Positions 60,382 through 64,000 of a stretch of 64,000 nucleotides of DNA are shown here, in pieces (the first letter of the stretch is position 1; the number at the start of each line of letters is the position of its first letter). This DNA comes from Candidatus Parabeggiatoa sp. nov. 2 (lineage in GTDB: Bacteria > Pseudomonadota > Gammaproteobacteria > Beggiatoales > Beggiatoaceae), in the NCBI GenBank assembly GCA_002085445.1, contig NBMI01000001.1:21327-85326 (forward strand), written 5' to 3'. Position numbers and translations under genes: made by a program. Below the pieces are notes generated by a model that worked only from the letters and a program-made list of their open reading frames with translations, had not been told where the DNA came from and searched no databases.

Positions 60382-60640
60382 GATAGTTTTTGCTACTATC
60401 TTATGAAATGTAATAAGATCACGTTGGCCGAGCAGTATTGCCTAACGATTCGTGTGCCGGAACCGCGCCGGTCAAGATTCGAGAGAAGGTTGCCCCCCAG
60501 TCCCAACCAAAGGCCCCTGCGTTTGGCTGGATCGAGCAGTTAATTCGGTCGCCCGAACCTGTGCTACATGCACCACTGACTTCAATTTCCTGACCACACA
60601 TGCTTCCCCCGATTCCTCACGGGTAGAGAGAAGGTGACAT
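60382..60640 (-). ncRNA. candidate omega-RNA region of the TnpB element
   Basis: IS605-type elements encode the guide RNA of TnpB in the stretch from the tnpB 3' end to the right end of the element. Here that stretch is about 200 bases, clearly more GC-rich than its surroundings and rich in short inverted repeats (for example ggggg and ccccc segments near 60490-60500 and 60605). It overlaps the end of the tnpB frame. Predicted from position and composition only. Confidence 0.4.
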
Positions 60641-62039
60641 GACCACCCTTGTTGTTTGGGATAACAACCTCATCCCGACAACTCGACGGAGCGCGTTCAG
60701 AAAACCTACATAGCCGCCGCGCTATAACTAACGCCGCAGCATGATGAACAGTCAAACCATACCGACGTGCAAACTTAACTCGACCTATTACAGATGTAAA
60801 CGCCGGATTGACTTTATAAATTCTTACGCCATACTTTGAAGCTCTTGATTCCAAAAAGGCTCTAAATTTGCTATAAATAAAAGAACTTAGCATCCGAGCA
60901 TGACGCTTTGAACTATTCTCTTTTAAGACGCTTTTTTTATGTGAAAAGTCCAAATCCTCAATAACAATTGGTTTTAATGTCTTTTCGGCCCGTTCGACAA
61001 TAGCTTTGACAACTTCACCAATGATAGATTCTGTTTGACCTTTCGACTTACCATAAGTGTTTAGTTGTATTGTTTCTGTATCAATAATATTGCCAAATCT
61101 ATCCGTTTCAACCAAAGCGACATGGTTAGCGTTTAAATCTATACCAATTGTACCGATATGTTTTAAGGTTTTAATGGGAACTTCTGGCCTGGCAGTACTT
61201 ACGAATACACGCCAACCTTTATCATCACGTAAGAATCTGTAAGTTATGGCTTGACCATAACATTTGGTTTCAGAACTTTTGAGACTTTTTAGGACACGAC
61301 GAGCTTCATTATCGTTTAAAGCCGCCTCAATAACATCTTGACCGTATTCAAATTTAACGCCCTGAATTTCAACATATTTACCATGCTTGGGCACCAAGGC
61401 ATCCGGCATCCGTACTCGCAAAGTGAGTGTGCCATCTTTTTGAGTTTTTGCGACACAAAGTTGGTTCCCAGCAGTTTCGTCTTTAGAACCGACTAAAATG
61501 AACTGATTACTGCGTGCTTTTTGCCAGTCTGACTTCCATTGTTCAATGTTTTCATAACCATTCGCTTTTAAATCAAATTGTGCATTAAACAATTTTCTTG
61601 AGCCAAAACAAACACGAACACGCCCGGTGGATTTGTCGAATTCTAATTGTTCTAAACGTTTTTCTAGCCGTGTTAAACGACGCTTTTTTTGATGAATCTT
61701 ATAATCGTGTTTTTGACGTTGATCAGATTCAATTTCTTTTTTTGATAATTTTTCAATCGTTTTTCTGGTTTTTTCAATTCGTTCTTGATTCTCTTTAATA
61801 TAACGATCAAGATTTGAACGATAAGAATCAATCTTGCCTTGTAGAGCAAAATTAATAGAATTGAACTGCCTAGACAAAATACCAAAAAAGGACAAGAAAA
61901 AAGATTTAATTAAAGCGGCACAATCGTCCAACGCTCCATAAACCGCATCAGGCTGGTTCTTCATACGAGTTTGATAAGTGCTAAAAAGTACATCTTCGCA
62001 AGTCGATATTTGTTTAGATTTTTTGTGTTTTTTGCTCAT
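60582..62039 (-). CDS. TnpB-related RuvC-like protein lacking zinc finger and canonical final Asp
   Basis: A 485-residue protein with a long basic, coiled-coil-like N-terminal region (about 60-145, many Lys/Glu) and a C-terminal RuvC-like core. RuvC-I is HIGTIGIDLNANHVALVETD (Asp in GIDLN) and RuvC-II is KPIVIEDLDFSHKK (Glu). The third region reads VNPAFTSVIGRVKFARRYGL then TVHHAAALVIARR. Canonical TnpB has a CxxC zinc finger after NPAxTS and ends D-x-N-A-A. Here no Cys pair exists and the Asp position appears as Val/His. It belongs to the TnpB-related group seen in filamentous bacteria. Whether it cuts DNA, binds it as an inactive regulator, or uses another acidic residue cannot be decided from sequence. 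AGGT precedes the ATG. Confidence 0.85.
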   Translation of the reverse strand: MSKKHKKSKQISTCEDVLFSTYQTRMKNQPDAVYGALDDCAALIKSFFLSFFGILSRQFNSINFALQGKIDSYRSNLDRYIKENQERIEKTRKTIEKLSKKEIESDQRQKHDYKIHQKKRRLTRLEKRLEQLEFDKSTGRVRVCFGSRKLFNAQFDLKANGYENIEQWKSDWQKARSNQFILVGSKDETAGNQLCVAKTQKDGTLTLRVRMPDALVPKHGKYVEIQGVKFEYGQDVIEAALNDNEARRVLKSLKSSETKCYGQAITYRFLRDDKGWRVFVSTARPEVPIKTLKHIGTIGIDLNANHVALVETDRFGNIIDTETIQLNTYGKSKGQTESIIGEVVKAIVERAEKTLKPIVIEDLDFSHKKSVLKENSSKRHARMLSSFIYSKFRAFLESRASKYGVRIYKVNPAFTSVIGRVKFARRYGLTVHHAAALVIARRLCRFSERAPSSCRDEVVIPNNKGGHVTFSLPVRNRGKHVWSGN

Positions 62040-62484
62040 AGTTTTGACCTATTGACGTGAGCTCGACTTATTTTTCTTGCTTGTTATATAAATTTTCGAT
62101 TAATCAATTGGTTGAAAATAATTAATTGATTAAACTCAATTTTTTGAGTATTAAATCCTCAACATTAATACGTTAAAACGGTTAATTGTGGACCTTATGG
62201 TGTTAGAGTCAGGTTTTGCTTGTCTTTTTTAGTTTTTAACTGATTGATTTAAAATTAATCATAAGTAACTAATTGATATAATTAATAATTATATCACTCA
62301 CTGAATTTAAAGTCGAACTCACATTATTGATAATTTTATCGTCAATTAATTATTTGACGAACTCAATTAAAAATCTAAATGGATAATACTGATATGTCAA
62401 CTAAATCTTTTTGTGGACTCATATTGATTGATATCAGATAATATCACATATTATAAGATAGTAATAGATTTCTCAACACTGCTG

Positions 62485-63313
62485 TTAACCCTTTTTATCA
62501 CCCATGAACATCATTTGCCGGTTGCTGTTCATTGGAGTGAAGGTTGCCACTGTCAATAAATCGGCATTTTGCCCAAGATGAGCGATATCAGGTTGGAAAG
62601 TCGCGCCCAGTGTGACTTCATCACTTTGAGCGAGGATAGCACCGTTAGCATGACGACCATTTTTGTTCTTGAGTGAGTGTTTAAATTGGGCATTAGTCGC
62701 CACAAATTGCGAATCACCCGCTTTGATGCCGAGTCCACGACTCACCACGGCTGGATTGAGAATGTCATCCACCTCATCTTGAGGTAAAGATTGAGCCTGA
62801 TACGCATAATCCCTTGATTTGATCCATATGTCGTTGTTCCGCCTTTGAGATGTTGGCGAAGATCCGTCTTTGCCACTCTTCAGAAAGGGTGATATAAACA
62901 TCCCTCGCCAATTTTTCTTCTTCGCGCATGAATGAGAGCGTCGTTATCTCAGCCTCGCTCAGTTCCGCTAAGGGCTGATCTAACGACAAACAAGTCCCGT
63001 CTGCAGGGCAATGTGGGCCTTGTTGGTAATTACCCTGCCAGTTTTGTGAGTTATTCCACTTTGGTTCTTGTAAACAAGCGCCTTGGGGGTCATCTTGTGA
63101 ACAAGTTCCGGCCAAATGCCGCCCTTGAGGGCCGGCTTTTCCACCCTGAGGAACACCTTGAGGAGTGCAAGTCCCATCCGCATCTGCGGTGCAAGTCCCA
63201 TTTAATGGTTTATCTGCTGATGCCTGCCCACCATTACCAGCCCAAGCTGATGAGGCAAAAATCGCCGCGATTATAGCGGCGGAAAGACTGAGTTTCTTTT
63301 GACGGTGTTTCAT
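62485..63313 (-). pseudogene. exported DUF2202-type protein, frameshifted and interrupted
   Basis: The first frame (63313 to 62774) has a signal peptide (LSLSAAIIAAIFASSAWA), a Gly/Gln/Cys-rich linker with repeated DGTC and GTC motifs, and a DUF2202 ferritin-like start (LSEAEITTLSFMREEEKLAR, DVYITLSEEW, FANISKAEQRHMDQIK). After about 62830 the meaningful reading moves to another frame (62485 end: RDYAYQAQSLPQDEVDDILN to GATFQPDIAHLGQNADLLTV, ATFTPMN), a beta domain whose C-terminal half lies beyond the TnpB element at 60163-60369. A run of five A before the final in-frame TAA may be a second slip. The DUF2202 helices beyond HMDQIK are missing, so an internal deletion is likely. Not expected to give a normal protein. 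Confidence 0.7.
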
Positions 63314-64000
63314 AATATTCTCCGTTAGTGATAAGATAATAACTTATTCAAAATTGAACGTCATTCCACCTTAATCCGTTTTTACGGTGGCGTAATCAAT
63401 TTAACAATGAGGCACTATTAAACTAAAAGTTTGTAAACGGTTTATGTCTAAAATCGGCTTTTTTGCTAGAAAGTTTGTCTCATTAGCCCTTGTTTACTTA
63501 TGCTTACAATTTAATGGCAGCCTCAAATTGGGTTCAGCTTTGAATTGTGCAATGGGCACTATTAAACTAAAAGTTTGTAAACGGTTTATGTCTCAAACCG
63601 GCCTTTTTGCGAGATAGTTTGTCTCATTAGCCTTTGTTTACTTATGCTTACAATGCGAATTAAGGGTTAAAACGATCTGATTTCAAATCAAATCATGGCC
63701 CACAAAAATTCTTAGCATTATAACTCTGTGACACTCTGTGGCACTCTGTGAACTGAAAAAGGGGTTATTTAGACGACCTAATTTGGGGGCCATAAAACAT
63801 TTTGAAGGTTTTCAAATCAAATCATGGCCCACAAAATGAAATAAACGCAAAACTTGCGTGCGTTAATTCTTAGCATTATAACTCTGTGATACTCTATGGC
63901 ACTCTGTGAACTGAAAAAATGGGTTATTTAGACGACCTAATTTGGGGGCCATAAAACATTTTGAAGGTTTTCAAATCAAATCATGGCCCACAAAATGAAA
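63314..64000. repeat. two pairs of direct repeats at the window edge
   Basis: A unit of about 105 bp (ggcactattaaactaaaagt to tgtttacttatgcttacaat) occurs at about 63404-63512 and 63553-63653. A second unit of about 150 bp (tcaaatcaaatcatggccca to gggggccataaaacattttg) occurs at about 63680-63810 and 63810-63975, and a third begins at 63969. The second unit includes the tctgtgacactctgtggcac microrepeat also seen near 58610. No gene. The array continues past the window. Confidence 0.75.

Larger units (their letters stand above)
60366..62471 (-). mobile_element. TnpB-carrying insertion element with perfect 16-bp inverted ends
   Basis: aaatctattactatct at 60366-60381 and its exact reverse complement at 62456-62471 bound a 2.1-kb segment whose only gene is the tnpB-like one. 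Both flanks carry pieces of one gene in the same orientation, so the element inserted into that gene. Near both ends further palindromes occur (actatctgatagt at the left, gatattatctgatatc on the minus strand at the right), as in the subterminal hairpins of IS200/IS605 elements. No TnpA is present. No clear target duplication is visible. Confidence 0.75.

Overview
The window reads as a chromosome segment of a large sulfur-oxidizing, nitrate-respiring gammaproteobacterium, most like the Beggiatoa/Thioploca/Thiomargarita group. This is an inference from gene content and style, not a database match. The conserved def-fmt-rsmB-trkA order is gammaproteobacterial. Sulfite oxidation genes (sorA with a sorB-like cytochrome) sit on the same segment as periplasmic nitrate reduction (napF, D, A, B) and cytochrome cd1 nitrite reduction (nirS, nirN). 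Intergenic space is filled with palindromic repeats and heptamer arrays, as reported for these giant sulfur bacteria and for cyanobacteria.

Layout. 0-6.2 kb: peptide deformylase, Met-tRNA formyltransferase, RsmB, TrkA. 6.9-11.3 kb: NAD salvage and synthesis (nadE, pncB) and a rhodanese. 11.9-18.5 kb: an MDR oxidoreductase, an EF-hand/ArsM-like methyltransferase with a broken 5' end, a diheme cytochrome and the sulfite dehydrogenase pair. 18.5-23.9 kb: more than 5 kb with no convincing gene, built from duplicated repeat families and holding a small CRISPR array followed by a strong terminator. 23.9-26.9 kb: a Uma2 protein, an SO2930-type diheme cytochrome and a toxin-antitoxin relic. 27-45.3 kb: the nitrogen-oxide island (nap genes, a WD40/PKD exported protein, nirS, a nonaheme cytochrome, a polytopic membrane protein, DUF2249 and hemerythrin proteins, a Dnr-type regulator, nirN, a cytochrome c'-like protein). 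45.3-54 kb: an amidohydrolase, a cytochrome b, an SRPBCC/lipoprotein pair and a QseBC-like two-component system. 54.6-60.1 kb: a Met/His-rich cytochrome, arsenic genes (arsC, an acr3 relic, a permease, a truncated thioredoxin) and a CDF metal exporter. 60.2-63.3 kb: a TnpB element with perfect 16-bp inverted repeats, lying inside a gene whose remains can be read on both sides.

How the genes fit together. Nap and NirS would take nitrate to nitrite to NO in the periplasm, with sulfite oxidation feeding electrons into c-type cytochromes. Near-perfect FNR/DNR boxes precede nirN and lie about 400 bp upstream of the Dnr-like gene.

The most unusual signal is a recurring exported beta-rich module of about 120-130 residues, with a DLW(V/A)A motif and a G-x-Y-x-x-Y motif. 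It is attached to the sulfite dehydrogenase cytochrome, the SO2930-type cytochrome, NirS and the WD40 protein, and I could not assign it to a named family. Second, the repeat families repeatedly run into coding 3' ends and supply stop codons or replace C-termini. Third is the TnpB element, whose protein lacks the usual zinc finger and the usual final RuvC aspartate.
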